Source: Poecilobothrus nobilitatus
Lineage: Eukaryota > Arthropoda > Insecta > Diptera > Dolichopodidae
Direction: 5' to 3'
DNA: 64,000 nt
NCBI GenBank assembly: GCA_947095535.1
Contig: OX352774.1
Coordinates: 235,997,825-236,061,824, forward strand
The notes beneath the pieces were generated by a model. It saw only the letters and a list, made by a program, of their open reading frames with translations. It did no database searches and was not told the origin of the DNA. A program made the translations under genes and the position numbers. Shown here one piece after another: positions 48,545-61,177 of this stretch. Position 1 is the first letter of the stretch. Each line of letters opens with the position of its first letter.

Positions 48545-48665
48545 TTGTTGTTGTTGTTGTTTCTCAGGGGGGCATGAAATAGCCCTTACACCTAGGCCCT
48601 GCGACCTGTTGTGCTCTCCTGCTTAACGATCCGCTCACTTTCTACAGCGTCTCGTCGAGCCATTC
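48545..48665 (-). repeat. LINE 3' end relic with (AAC)n tail
   Basis: On the minus strand the sequence runs CTCGACGAGACGCTGTAG, AGGTCGCAGGGCCTAGGTG, CATGCCCCCCTGAG and ends in AAACAACAACAACAACAA. The GC-rich tail sequence and terminal AAC repeat are typical of the 3' end of several insect LINE groups. Copy number elsewhere in the window is one. Confidence 0.5.
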
Positions 48666-48839
48666 ATTTCTTACTTATATATAAAGTAAAAAAACTCAGT
48701 ACTTACTTATATATAAAGTAAAGTAAGGGGTTTAAAAGGCCATCTTGATATTGCTTTAAATCTTAATTTTATTAATAATTAAATAAGTGAGAATTTTAAT
48801 ATATATATGTATATTTTAATAAATATTTTTTTGTTTTGC

Positions 48840-49150
48840 TTACTCCTCTTGGGAGCATAGGGCCACTAGATATTTCCATCGAACTCTATTAAATTCTGTT
48901 GTTTTTGCACTCTTCCAGGTTACACCTATTGAGTTTCGCTCCATAATTATTGTTCTGCTCCAGATGTTTGCTTAACCGATCATGTTTTCTAGACCCTTAC
49001 GGATTATTTTAAAGGGCTAGTCTCGCTATGTTTCCTTGGTGTTTTCGTAGGGTCTGTTCTATCTACCCTCATTTTCTTTTTCTTATTTGCTTCGCTATTG
49101 ATTGCTTTCCTCTTAAGTGCCATAAATCTCGATTCGTGATTATTCTCGGC
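48840..49150 (-). pseudogene. LINE ORF2 C-terminal relic (RTE-like)
   Basis: On the minus strand a frame ending at TAA 48840-48842 reads MERNSIGVTWKSAKTTEFN followed by RVRWKYLVALCSQEE. The closing pattern RxxWxxLVxALCSxEE is typical of endonuclease/RT LINEs of the RTE type (family knowledge). Further upstream (to about 49150) traces such as FMALKRKAINSEANKKKK appear with frameshifts. It is a dead 5'-truncated copy. Confidence 0.65.
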
Positions 49151-49425
49151 TAGAATATTCTGCATAAGTATTATTTTGAATGAAAATTTGTTGTCATTTC
49201 AAAATTCTGTTAGTAAATTGACAACGTAATTATTTTAATAAGTAAGTACTTACTTAATTATGTTGAATTATTAACGATAAGTAATGGGTTTAGTTAGTGT
49301 AATATATATAAACTTCATTGTCATTGTTCAATTGTTGTAAGTGACATCATTAACCTGTGATTATTATGTCATATTTACATAAGTAGTGCAGATACTCATA
49401 GAAAATTTCATTTTCGTTTAATTTT

Positions 49426-49660
49426 TAGCACATTTTTAGCACATTCAAAAAAATTTTGATAAATCTGCCGAAATACTTATGTAACTATTATGTAGATTTA
49501 TTATGTCCGTTTGTTTACAAAATTTCTTTACAATTTGAGTTAATGAGATAAAATTACTTACTTAACAAAGTAATTGAAGTTATTTCAGAGGAAATTTTTT
49601 GTACTTTTCCCGTTTGAAAGTAGAGTAACTATAAGGGAATTGAAAATTAGGTTATTTTTA
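49426..49660 (-). mobile_element. Fragment of a family C Helentron-like element
   Basis: TAGCACATTTTTAGCACATTC, then GTCCGTTTGTTTACAAAATTTC and CAATTTGAGTTAATGAGATAAA, correspond to the 3' end of family C read on the minus strand. The CGGACGGACA block has decayed to a single unit. No 5' end was found. Confidence 0.5.
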
Positions 49661-50689
49661 AGGTACTAGTACTTATATATGTATATCTAAACACATATTG
49701 ACATATCCAAAGACGTATTAAAGCTAAGATGCAAATGTTCATGATTTTTCTAAATTTATGTGGGGTTTTGATTCATAATTTTTCAAAAGTTTCTTCACAG
49801 AAAATAACAAACATTTTGATTGCTAAGTAAGTACTTCCTTATTTTAAAAACCTTTTTGTTTTAGTTACTGCATTAAGTAACTAGTTTTATTTGGATTTAT
49901 TTGTAAGGGTTATATAAGTACTTAATTCTACACAAATTTCGATCCACTACAATGTCAATATAATAAATTATGATAAAGAAAATTAATTATTTTAGAAGCT
50001 TATATATAGATATAAGTCCAAGTAGTTTTAGATAAAAAAAAGTACTTAATAACTAAAGTACTTAATAAAAATGAAATTAAAATTAATGAAAAATAAAAAA
50101 AAAATTTAATTGAATTAAATAAAATGTATTTTTTATTTTTGTAAATTGAAAAATTAAAAATATGTTTATTATATTATGTTCGTATTTTTAACGTATTGTT
50201 TTATTTTGTGTAAGTATGTTTTTGTTTTTGAATTGTAGTTATATCAAAAAATATTTGCCCTAGATTAAACGAGTAAGCGAGAAATATTTCATTTATTTCA
50301 TTTAAGTACTTACTGATATTTCTTTTTATTTTTTTTTTTTTTACTTTTCACTTCAATTTAAATTTTTTTATTTTCTATAGAAAATGATTTTAACACTTAA
50401 AAATATCGATTATTTTAAATTGAAAGTGTTTTATTTATTTTCTTTTTTTTTTATCATTTAAAATTAAAATTTCTTTACTTAATTTTTTTATTTTAATAAT
50501 TTATTAAGTACTTAATTTACTTGGAGGGCTTGAAATAAAGCCAATGCCATACATTGACTTAAACTATTTAACTTCAAATATAAAAGAACATTTTAAAATG
50601 GATTTTATTTCACTTTCCTATATTTCATTTAAAATGAACTTACTTTATAATACAAATAAAGTCCTGTGACCCTTTGTACTTTGTACTGC

Positions 50690-50810
50690 TCGATAATACA
50701 CTCATCACTTACGGCGTTTGATTCACCAAATCTACACCCTTCATGAATCGTAAAATTTTGCCCTGATTGAGCATTCTCACTTCAAAGAAGCTGTTCTAGC
50801 TCTCAAAATG
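50690..50810 (-). repeat. Interspersed repeat, probable LINE tail relic (copy 2)
   Basis: Homologous to 30335-30435 and, in part, 56294-56330. The minus strand reads MLNQGKILRFMKGVDLVNQ then stops, compatible with the extreme C terminus of a LINE ORF2. A 3'-UTR-like GC-richer segment continues to about 50650. Confidence 0.4.
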
Positions 50811-53740
50811 AGTACTTATGTAGTCTTTATTTAAAAATGCGCGCAAAAATGTGTTTCAGTTTATTTTTTGACATTTCAATTCGTTTCGGTTTTTTCTGAT
50901 TCGTTTACAAAAATTTGTGAATCTAAAAATGTTCTTAAAAATTTGTTAAGGATGTCAATTGTACCATTACAATAAATTATATTTTTAAGTACTTACTTAC
51001 TGATTAAAATGTAGTTAATAGAAACAATTATTCTATAAGTAAGTTAAGTAGTTATGATTGTGATAAATATTTGTTGTTTGATTCTATTGTTTAAATAATC
51101 GAAACAAAGTTTTTAATGTTTTGTACACCTATTCAAGACCAGGAACTGAAATGAATTACAAGTGTAATCCATCCCTTTAGAATAAGTATTTATAGTTATT
51201 TAGTTAAGTAATTATTTCTCTTAAAAAAAAAAAAAAAACAAATCCCTACATAAATCGAGTTAATTTGTTTAAGCCTTACCTAAGTAACATTTCAATTAGT
51301 TATAGTTAGTAACTAAATAATAAAAATATAATAAAAAATGGTTTTGAAATTTTTTTCATTCTAATTTATCTGATTTTTGGAGTACAATGCTTCCAAAAAA
51401 GCTGCTCCATCTATTGAACTCAATTTTGTGTCAAGTTTTATTAAATTTATATATAAGTCCTTAAGTATGTATTCTATTTTGAATTGTCTTTTCCCCGTAA
51501 GTATTATGAGTAAGTAGTCTTTATTTGTTTCTTCTATTTTGTGGATTTCACTTCTATATCCTTTTGCTCTTTCTTATCTAAAGCATAAACGTACAATTTC
51601 AGAATAAGTACTTACTTATGTAAAAGATTCTTTTTCATTTTTTTAGTTTTTATTTTTATTCGTTCGGCGATTTTTATTGATTGTTGCTCTCAAATGGACT
51701 AAGTATAAAAGTTACTCAAAGATGTATTCGGGACTTATCCAGTTGCTTAATCTGAATAATTTTTTTATAGATTTATTTTATAAGCGGAAGTTATTCAAGC
51801 GGAAAAGAACAGTTCGTTTTATTTCCATCATTTTTATTTTATTTTGTTAGGCAGATTAGGTGTTAGGAACTGCATAGAAGTACATGTTTAATATAACTTT
51901 TGAATATAATTTTATCCCTTCCCTGTCATCCTATTCTCAGGCTATAACTACAAATACAGAATATTTGTAGATTAAGTATTTGGTTATAAGTATACTTAGT
52001 TGATATAATTAAAAATTTAAATATTTACATACTTACTTTGTTGTTTTATATTCAACTAACTATAGGTATTTGATAGTTAATTATGTAGTTACCTGCTAAA
52101 AATAGAAATTTTTTATTCATTTTCTTTTCCATTCCTTTGAAAACAAATTTATTAACTAATATTATATATATAAATTCATTATAAATTAAAACGTTTTTAG
52201 ACACAGTACTTAAAGAATAATCCAATTATAAATACTTATAACAAAAACAAAAAAAAAAAGTTTAAATGTCATTGAAAAATATCTCTCTCCTCTGGCAAAA
52301 TAGTCAGGTGATAGTTTTTACCTTCTTAAATATTTAAAACTAAAAAAAAAATTAAAATATCAATTTCCTATTCAATAATTTTTTTTTTTTTGTTTTATTT
52401 TTAATTTAAAATCAAATGAACAAAATATAAAAAGACGCCAACCAGACAATGTCAAAGAGCGGTGGTAACTTAATTATAGTTATTAAGTTGGGGATTTATA
52501 TTGGTTCAATATAACTAAAAAAAGATACATATATATGTAACTATCTAATATATATATATATGTACACTAAAACTCTAAACATTTAAATATACTTATTAGG
52601 TTATAACTAGTTATTTATATATATACGTAAGTATATATATAAAAAGGTTTATAAAGTACTTGTGCCATTCTTTTTCGATTTTTTATCTATTGTTATAAAG
52701 CCTTCCGGGGTTTTTTTTTTTTGTTTTTATAAGTTTAATTAATCGCAAAGTGACCCAGATTTGTTGTATATATAATATATATGTACTTGTTTTATATATT
52801 TTCTTAAATACAGTATTTTTTATATTTGTTTTTTTTTTATATGATTTTTTGCTGATCCTACCAAGTTTTGTTTTTTTTTTTTGGTTTTCTTTCTGCGATA
52901 CTTTTTATATGGTCTAAATTTAGGTACATAAGTACTTGGGTTCTTTTTTGCAGTCTTTTTTTTTAAAATCATTAGTTACTTGCTTTAATTTATTTTTTCT
53001 TATAGTTAATTTTTGACGCCCTTAAAAACTGTAGATAACTAATTACATATCTTTTCTTTACATACCGTTACCCTTATTACAGAATTTAAAAGAAAAACTT
53101 ATTTTAGTGTTCAACCAATAAAAAACAAATGACAAAAAAAAAAAAAAATTAAATTAAGGGCATACTTATATATATAATAAAACAATATTGAAAATAAATT
53201 TCTTTCCTCGTTTTCATAATGAAGATGAAAATGTTCCATACTTCCAAAGAACATAAATTTGAAATTGAAAAATTGATTTGAACTCAATAACTATAGTTAG
53301 TTTTGTACTTATAAGTAGTTACATACTAACAAAATTTGCTTTAAATGAACGTAAGTTGTATATTTCTAATTTAAAAGTTAAGCGTCAAGTATTTTATTAT
53401 AACTTAGATTAAACTTGCTATTATTTGTGTTGTTCGAAGTTTTGGGCTTGTTTCAAAATTAAAACAATCTAAATTTTATTTTTGCCTTTTATTACTAACC
53501 TGACTATAAAGAACAGGAATTTTTACGTAAATCTTTCGTTTTTGATTTTGTTCGCCAAGTTTTATTACCAAATAGAAGGATAGATATTAGACCGAGAATA
53601 TGTTAATTGAATTTTTTCAAATATTTTTATTTTTGGGTGCTATTGTGAATTTGTGACTTAAGTATTTACTCATTTGAAAGGCTTCAGTTTCAAACCTTCA
53701 TTAAATTATAATCAAATAAATAATTTAACTATAAGTACTT
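50811..53740. other. AT-rich noncoding stretch
   Basis: No exon was recognised. TAAGTACTTA-type words are dense. The piece TGTCATCCTATTCTCAGGC at about 51927-51945 resembles 2343-2360 and may be another LINE tail fragment. Confidence 0.5.
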
Positions 53741-53754
53741 ACTTCTTCTTGCAC

Positions 53755-53915
53755 TGCCTATTCGAAATAATATATTGTTTATGTGATCTTTCGCATTGCT
53801 AAATAATTTGGTCATTAGTGTACGTTGGCCTATTCACTGATGTTTCTGAGCCATGATTATTGCTTTCTTCCTTTGTATACCGCGCCGACCATATATTTTT
53901 TGCCCTAAACTATTT
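53755..53915 (-). pseudogene. LINE ORF2 C-terminal relic with stops and frameshifts
   Basis: On the minus strand GRRGIQRKKAI is followed, after a one-base shift, by SWLRNISE, then a stop. Another frame then reads TNDQII, a stop, and QCERSHKQYIISNRQ. Together these match the usual LINE C-terminal order GRRRxSWLxNIRxWTG ... LFRxAxxRxxxxxIIxNxR. The several lesions show an old copy. The clade is uncertain. Confidence 0.55.
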
Positions 53916-54087
53916 GAGTTGTAACTATGCATAAATATATGCCCCACTTTTTTTATCTTTAATAACAACACACTATTTTTGTTTACCTTTCTTTATACTT
54001 CGACATTAGAGAAACCCTCGCTCGACGATAATACTAATAATATAAAAATAATAAAAGTATTATGACCAGATTATACGTCTTCAAAAT

Positions 54088-54089
<2 letters not shown>

Positions 54090-54118
<29 letters not shown>

Positions 54119-54373
54119 TATTAACATTGCATACATAAATGTAATGCAATATTATTGAACCATCGGCTACCAAGGCCATTATAGGTTTTTATACTATTAT
54201 TAAATTATATACTAATATTATTTATTTTGTTTATATTATATACTATATATTTACATTATATTTGGTCGTAAGGGGGGTAGTAAAGAAAAACACTTACGAC
54301 CTGTGCAGGGATCGAACCCACACTCCTTCGGTTAATAAGCCACGCGCCTACCCACTAGGCTACCGAAGCCCCT
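54090..54373 (-). mobile_element. tRNA-derived SINE, family 1, copy 2
   Basis: Nearly identical to 15499-15787 and in the same orientation. The minus strand begins AGGGGCTTCGGTAGCC, with box A TAGCCTAGTGGGTAGGC, box B GGTTCGATCCC, the GTCGTAAG...CTTACGAC core, and an (AAAT)n tail. TTCAAAATTT is present at 54080-54089 and 54374-54383, a clean 10-bp target duplication. Confidence 0.94.
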
Positions 54374-54383
54374 TTCAAAATTT

Positions 54384-56280
54384 TGTTCAGTTATTTTTAA
54401 GTGAGGGAAATAAAATATTAGTTAATAACTAATATTCAGAACATCGCTGTTTTTAAACATTGTTCTTTTTGTAGCCCTGTAGTGTTGCAATTTTTCTATA
54501 AATTACTTTTTTTGTCAAATTGTAGACATGTCACCTACATTTACTAAGTAAATGAAAATTCAAAAAAAACACATCGATTTTAAATTCATTTCTGTTATTT
54601 ATGACGGGTTACGACTACGAAACTATAGTATTAATAAATAATAAAGTTGAATTGTGATTTTAAAACAGATCCTTATACTTATAAATTTCTATTATAAAAG
54701 AGTTTATTAATAAGTATTAATCAACACTTGTTTTTATTTCCGTAACATAAATGGTAAATTAATGGATGGTTCTTAATTGATTAAATACAAAATGTATAGA
54801 ATAGTTTTGTAGAAAACTTATAACTACTCTTAACTGATAATTTTTTCTATCAAATACATATAGGCTTTTGTGATGTACCTAAAATATTGTTTTGAACATC
54901 TTTAAATATACAATTATAATTTCTAGTGTCACAGATGTCTCATGACATAATTATATATACATATATATATGCCATATATAACTACTTATTTATATATAAC
55001 TATTTAATAAAACACGTTGTTAATTGATTTACAGTGAATTTTAATGAATACAAAATCCATATTTAATATACTGTTATAAGATGACGGTCAATTTCATAAT
55101 TGAATATTAAAAAAAAAGAAAGAATACAAAATAAGAATAGGTATAGTTAAAATGAAATTGTCGATCACAAATCATCTAATCTCTCTACATACTTAGTTAA
55201 TTATAAGAAAATGTAAATGGTAACTATTCATACCTTTATTTTGGCCACGTATTCTTTTGCATCAGATTTTCCATAATTTAAAATGAAAAAGATTTTCTTA
55301 CTGAGAAGTAAAGGAAATATAATAATTATACGTGTTACCTTATCTGTTTTCTAAAAACTTTCGTAAATCAGATACAAATGAATATTAGTATAAAATAACC
55401 CGAAAAAAAAATGCATAAGTACTTATATATATATAAATTATTTTGATCTCTTTAAAAGGTGGTGGTAGATGATACAATCAGTATATTCTTTTAATACTTA
55501 CAGTAAAAATATTCAATTACTTATTTAACTATTAAGTGTGAAAATAACATTATTATAATTATATTTCATTTCCTTCCATAATGTAATTATATGTCTATAG
55601 GTTTAAATTAGTCTAAAAAGAGCCACTATAAGGAAATTATCAATTGTAATTGTAAGTATTAGAAATTTTTATTGGTTTCCGTTTAAAAATTCTTGAATCT
55701 TATGTGTTAATGTTTGGGTGCATGACAATATCTTGAAATAAAAAAATCCAAAACATAAGTTTATTAATAAAAATATCGAATAGTCGAAATTTCGGAAAAA
55801 AAACGAAAAAAAGGATAACAATTCAATTTTTTATTAAGTATTAAGGTATTTTATTCAATCTCAAAAAACAGGAGTTTTCACATCTAGAATTTAATGTCGA
55901 AAAATCAGTAATTAGAAATTATTTTGGAGTGGTGTTTTAATTTCAAAATTTTTTTTTTCGAAAGATATAAGTAAGTAACTACTTTTATATGGTATATACG
56001 TACATATATTAAATAAAATTATATTATAACCGAACAGGAAGTTTATGGCTTTATTAAAAAAGAAAATTGAAACCACCACAAGTACAGTTTTTTAAATAAA
56101 AAAAAATTTAACTAGTATAAGCAAGTACCATTGAAATATCTTCATTTATCGTGTTGGATGTGGTTGGATGTGGCGAATTTAAGATAAAGTACGAAAGAGA
56201 ACCTATAAATTTCATACAAAACATTTTACTTACTAAGTATTTGAGTACCTTAAAACAAAAATGGATTTCTTTTCAGTAGC
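54384..56280. other. AT-rich noncoding stretch
   Basis: No gene or repeat family was recognised between the SINE at 54090 and the repeat fragment at 56294. Scattered TAAGTACTTA-like words occur. Confidence 0.5.
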
Positions 56281-56293
56281 CTTAGTAAGCTTA

Positions 56294-56335
56294 CACTCTT
56301 CATTAATCTGTAAAACCCTTGTTTAATCATTTTTT
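56294..56335 (-). repeat. Interspersed repeat fragment interrupted by a SINE (copy 3)
   Basis: ACACTCTTCATTAATCTGTAAAACCCTTG matches 50737-50765 with substitutions. The similarity is cut off where the SINE tail begins, so the SINE landed in this older repeat. Confidence 0.4.
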
Positions 56336-56523
56336 TTTAATGCATTTCTCTGCCACATAAATGTGGACAGGAAATTTTACAGCCTTTCCTGTTCAGGCGT
56401 GGCAGTAAATGTCGTAAGGGGGGAATAACTTTTACGATGTGTGTGGGATTCAAACCAACACTCCCTCGGTGTTTACAGCGTATTTTATACGCTCTTACCC
56501 ATTAGGCTATCGAGGGCCCCTTC
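56336..56523 (-). mobile_element. tRNA-derived SINE, family 2 (right-hand copy)
   Basis: On the minus strand it starts GGGGCCCTCGATAGCC, with box A TAGCCTAATGGGTAAGAGC and box B GGTTTGAATCCC, then CGTAAAAG...CTTACG, CACGCCTGAACAGGAAAGG, CACATTTATGTGGCAGAGAA and an A-rich tail. TTTAATCAT and TTTAATTAT flank the element, a slightly decayed target duplication. It is the most complete 5' end of family 2 in the window. Confidence 0.9.
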
Positions 56524-58440
56524 TTTAATTATTTTAATCGTTTTTTTTTTTTTTATCATGCTCTAATTTGAAATTAGATTTTATTCTTAAGCTATACTTA
56601 ATACGGCGGGGTATACAATTCGTATACACGTAAGTGTTTATTTCAAGATATAAAACCAAGATTTTTTTTTCGTTTAAATTTTTTGCTTCAAGATTCTTAT
56701 ATTAACTTTCGAGATTTTTGTATTCCAGATTTTTAATTTTTCAAAATTTTTTCTAATAGCTTTCATACTTTATTATGAGTTACACTGGTTGCACGTTAAT
56801 GTTTTGAAAATTGATAAATCAACGGAAATAATTTTTTTTTATTTAAGTAGATATACTTATTATTTATAGTTGTTTTCTTTTCTTCCATTGATTGTTATTT
56901 ATTTATTTTACCATCATTAATTTCTTCAACATTGTGAATCTTTTTTATTTTTTCTTTACGCATTTAAGTACTTATTTTTTTTTTTGTAATAAGTAAGTAC
57001 TTACTCTAAAGAAGAAGAAAAATGAACTTTTTTTTTTAGTATACCTATTGTGGAAACATTTTTCTTCGTCCCGTCAAACTTCTGAATATAATTAGATCTT
57101 ATCATTTAGATTTTATTAAAAAAATAATTTTATAGAATAAATTTTAATGTAGCCTTCACCCGTTACGTTACAGTTTACATTCTCCAAAAGTTTAAAAAAG
57201 TTCGGAAGGTGAAAACATAATGTAATTACTTAGGTTTGTTTCATTTTGACATAAGTTATATGTCAAAATAAGTTTTTGACATTTAAATTAAATATTTTTA
57301 TTATATGGAAGGTAATTCAATGGAAAGGTGTAAAACGCATTTATAACTCAAAAATTTTCAACTATTAAATTTTTTTTATGAATTGTTTATGCTTTTGACA
57401 TTAAAAAAATTAAAAACAAAAAAAAAAAACAATTGATTTGACGTTTAATATTATAAATTTGAGTTTAGGTAAATAAATTCAGGTAAATAAATTTAATTTT
57501 GACTGTCAAAAACTGTTGTTTGCTATTTTAAATTAATTTTGTTCGATTTTTAAGTGTACAAAATTTTTTTAAATAACTCAATTTTTATTTGTTTACAAAC
57601 TACGGTCAAAATCGTTTATGACGGTTCAAAAGTTTCAAAAGCGGAAAAAGTACATATGGAAAAGCATTTGGAAAACACATGGAAAATCATTTTGACATGC
57701 CATATGTTGACAGAAGCGTATTATTGAATTTCCATTTTTACTTAAAATTTTTCATGTGAAAATATTGACAATTACCGATGCTTTATGTTTTGGCCTGAGA
57801 AAGTGTAAAATGTGCTTCTTTAAAATACCTAGGTTTTAATCATATATTCTTACTTTAGTTGTTTTTATGATTGAATAAAACCAATAAAAAGGAAATCGGT
57901 TATGTGCATATTTCACACCAATTTCAATTAAAAAAAAAAAAATAATCACTATTTGTTTTTATTCAATAGTTACGATAAAATATTTTTCTTTTAAATATTG
58001 TTGTAAAGTCAGTTAATTTATGAGTAAAAATAACTTTAAACAATAAGTATATCTTTTTTTTTTTTATTTTTATATCGACTGTTATTTTGTAATTTAATCT
58101 TTCTAGGGGAACTTTTTAATTTTCCAATAATAAAATAAAAAAAAAAGTAAAACCAAACGAAAAGTGCTTACTATAGAAAAGTTTAAAATAAATTTAGAAA
58201 GAAAAAAAAAATAAAAATTTAAAACGTCTTTACTTATACTACTTACTGAGTTATAAAAATAAATCTGCACCTGATATTTGATGAAATTTAATACCAATCA
58301 AGATAGAATGTAAAACCGAAGGTTTTTAAAGGTGCACTTTTTAAGATAATAAAAATTGTTTACAATTATGACTAAGCAGAACACTATTTTTATGTTTTGT
58401 TAGAATTAGATTTTTAACACACGTTAACATATGTATTTAA
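56524..58440. other. AT-rich noncoding stretch
   Basis: No gene was found. A minus-strand scrap of family C (CCCGTTACGTTACAGTTTACATTCTCC region) lies at about 57150-57210. A near-perfect hairpin TTTTGACATA/TATATGTCAAAA lies at 57246-57270. The minus-strand frame at 58103-58297 is Phe/Leu/Ser-rich noise. Confidence 0.45.
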
Positions 58441-58451
58441 GTTTTACTTTG

Positions 58452-58926
58452 GAAAAATTACAAGTGTCTAATTTACAAGTGACTATAAAAATAGCAAATT
58501 TTCAATTTTTGACCTCTAATAGTTTTAAACATGGTAACCCAAAAAAGTTTTGTAAGGTAACTTGTATAAATTCTGAACGTTCCTTCTCTCAATCTCACGA
58601 TTTTAACTAAAAATATTCTGAAGTTAGTACTTAAGTAAGCAAACACTTGTAAAATTTTGTTTCAGTTAGCGGTTAATTTAAATACAAAATTATAAAAATT
58701 TATATTATTTTAATAATGATTTATAAAGCTAAAACAATGTCATATAGTCGTTTGACGTTTTTAGATTGAAAAAATGTTAAGCAGAGTCTAAGATACATAC
58801 AAATTTGAAAATAGGTCTTTTTAAAATGTTGAGAGGCTATAATTCCGTAATGTAACTTCAGCCTTATGAAAACATTGTAAACAGACAGGCGGACGAACAG
58901 AGTGATAAGAAAAATGTGTTAAGAAA
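58452..58926 (+). mobile_element. Degraded family C Helentron-like element
   Basis: Recognisable blocks in the usual order are CAAGTGACTATAAAAATAGC, ATTTTTGACCTCTAATAG, TAGTCGTTTGACGTTTTTAGA, GGCTATAATTCCGTAATG and AGACAGGCGGACGAACAGAG, then a 3' end AAAATGTGTTAAG. The 5' terminus is lost. It is the most diverged copy that still spans most of the core. Confidence 0.6.
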
Positions 58927-61084
58927 ATCGTTGAATGATTGTGAATAAAAAACATAGGGAAAATAAACAAAAAAAAAAAATAAGCAATAATGATTGAATT
59001 TTATCAAAGGATCTGCGTATGAGTTCTTAAATGTGACATTAAATAAACATTATTTAAGATCGGTTTTTCAATCATAATTATCATCAATTAATTTCTTTTC
59101 TTTAGTTATAAGCTATTTCTATTTTGCACTGTTATTCATTGACAATTGTTTCTTTTTCTCAATGTATATATACTTATGTAAATACTTATTTACATATAAG
59201 TAGACGATATAGTTAGTATATGTTTTTAAGAAAACCATTATCTTCTAATCATACTTTTAGATTAAATAAATTATATGATTAAGTTTTTTGATTAATTAAT
59301 TCTCCGCCAATCATCTTTTGTAGGTGGTCTGTCCGATTTTATAACCACCCTGTTAAAAAAACAAACATTATTTTACATTTTTTACTCTGCTGTAGGTACA
59401 ATATAAAAGTATCTACATGTATAATATGTTCAATCTTCTTTCGACTGCAATGAAAATCTTTTTTGTGTATCATTTTAGTATCTTTACTTTTGTTTTTTAG
59501 ATACTCGAATTAATTCGCATTTGATATTCATTAATTTTGGTTAATTAATTCTGTAAAATGATATTATTGCGAAAAAAAATTTAGAAAAAAGCGTTCTAAA
59601 ACAGAAAAATACAAGTGTTTTCGTGAATTAATTTTAGAATAGTTCTTATTTTTTTTTTGCCCAAAATTTTTCAGATTTGTATTAATTTATTTTAGGTTGT
59701 ACTTCGTTGTTTTGAATATTATTTAAGTATTTTTTGATAGAGGCTTTGATCATTGTCTATCTTATTGTTCCTATATCATATTTCGGGCATTAGTTCCTCT
59801 TAATTAAATTTTTTTTTGTTATGTCATAATGTATTCTGCAGAAATTTAATCAGACGGTTCCCCTTGTCTCTCTGATCCTATATCGTTGACTACATCTGCG
59901 AAATTCATCCGCTTTTGTCGCCCCCTGTGTCCCTATCAAAGTGTCCCTGTTTTGGTTACTTTCTACAGCAACCGCTTGATCCTCTTACACCATTAAATGC
60001 CATCGGCGTTGCCCTTTTTCTACTATGGGGAGCTGGTGTGTATTAGAATTTTTCTTTCTTTAAGCTTAAGACAGGAATGACATTTTCTAACTTCTTCTAG
60101 GCTTTAGAGACAATCAAGATAGATCGTAATTTGTAATTTATAGTTCATTGACAAAAGTAGAGGTGCCAGATATTTGAAGATAATAAAGATAAAATTTGCT
60201 TTAATCATTCTAGTTAAGTATTGTTTCAAAAATTCTTCAAAAATATGCCAAACTATTAAAATGAATTTAATTTTAATTATATTTCAAAATTTCATATTTG
60301 TTACGCTGATGATAGTTTTAAAACATTTTAAATATTTAAAAAATTCAAATTGCAATACGACGATTGGTTGTAACATAATTTGACAATATAATATAACTTA
60401 AGTAAATGCTAGAGGATCATTAACGATCTAAAATAATTTTAAACTACTTTTATAAAATTTGTCTGACTTTTCGTTCCTGAACTCAAAAATTTATTGTCAT
60501 GAAGTCATAACTGGTTAAGTCACTTTTACTGTCAAGGTAAAAAATTAAAAAACATTAACAAAATTTAAACATAACTGAACTTTAACAGTTTTATTGTCTT
60601 AGGTTTAAAATTTAGTTACAGTTATAGAAAAAGAAAAACAAAAGTTATGAACTTTCATTTACTTAATTGACCCAAATTTTTGTCATTTACTTTATTAATG
60701 ACTATAACATAACATGACATTAACATTTTATTCATAACATCCATTTTTGTTGGTCATTTTTGATGAACATTTTTGATATTTTTCATAGTTTTAAACAATT
60801 TTAAAGAAAAAAAAAAAAACTGTGTAGGTTTTTTGTTTTTTTATTTCAATTTAATTAATAATTTAATTTTGTAAAAAAAATTTGGTTCAAGTTCAACATT
60901 GTCTGGTCGTGCGTTTTAGTTTTTTTTGTTTTTTATCTATTTTTGTTCTATTCCAATCGTCTAATAGTTTCCAATAAATAAAAGATTCGTTTTTTTTTTT
61001 AATCAAATTATTTAAAATATAAAATTAAATCATTTAAATACTTAATTTGTTTTTTTGTTTTTAAAAAATTAATCATCCATTAAA
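58927..61084. other. AT-rich stretch with one GC-richer unidentified block
   Basis: The segment 59840-60035 is clearly GC-richer, with GTCGCCCCCTGTGTCCCTATC and TGCCATCGGCGTTGCCC. Its minus strand has a short frame GRQKRMNFADVVNDIGSERQ. It looks like a transposable-element remnant but I could not assign it. The remainder is ordinary AT-rich DNA. The 69-codon frame at 60174 is not convincing. Confidence 0.4.
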
Positions 61085-61174
61085 ATGAAAATGCTATTGC
61101 TGCTGCTTCTATGTCTCGATAACAAATCGGAGGCAAGAAAAATCGAAATAGAAAAAAGAATAAAAGAAAATAGG
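61085..61174 (+). CDS. Possible signal-peptide first exon or micro-ORF
   Basis: ATG 61085 opens MKMLLLLLLCLDNKSEA, a short hydrophobic core followed by a polar stretch, then RKIEIEKRIKENR. A TAA at 61175-61177 overlaps a plausible donor (AATAG|GTAATA at 61173/61174). The codons CTATTGCTGCTGCTTCTATG are GC-richer and more varied than surrounding DNA. It could be the first coding exon of a secreted or membrane protein whose next exon lies beyond the window. It could also be chance. No promoter or upstream exon was identified. Confidence 0.3.
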
Positions 61175-61177
61175 TAA

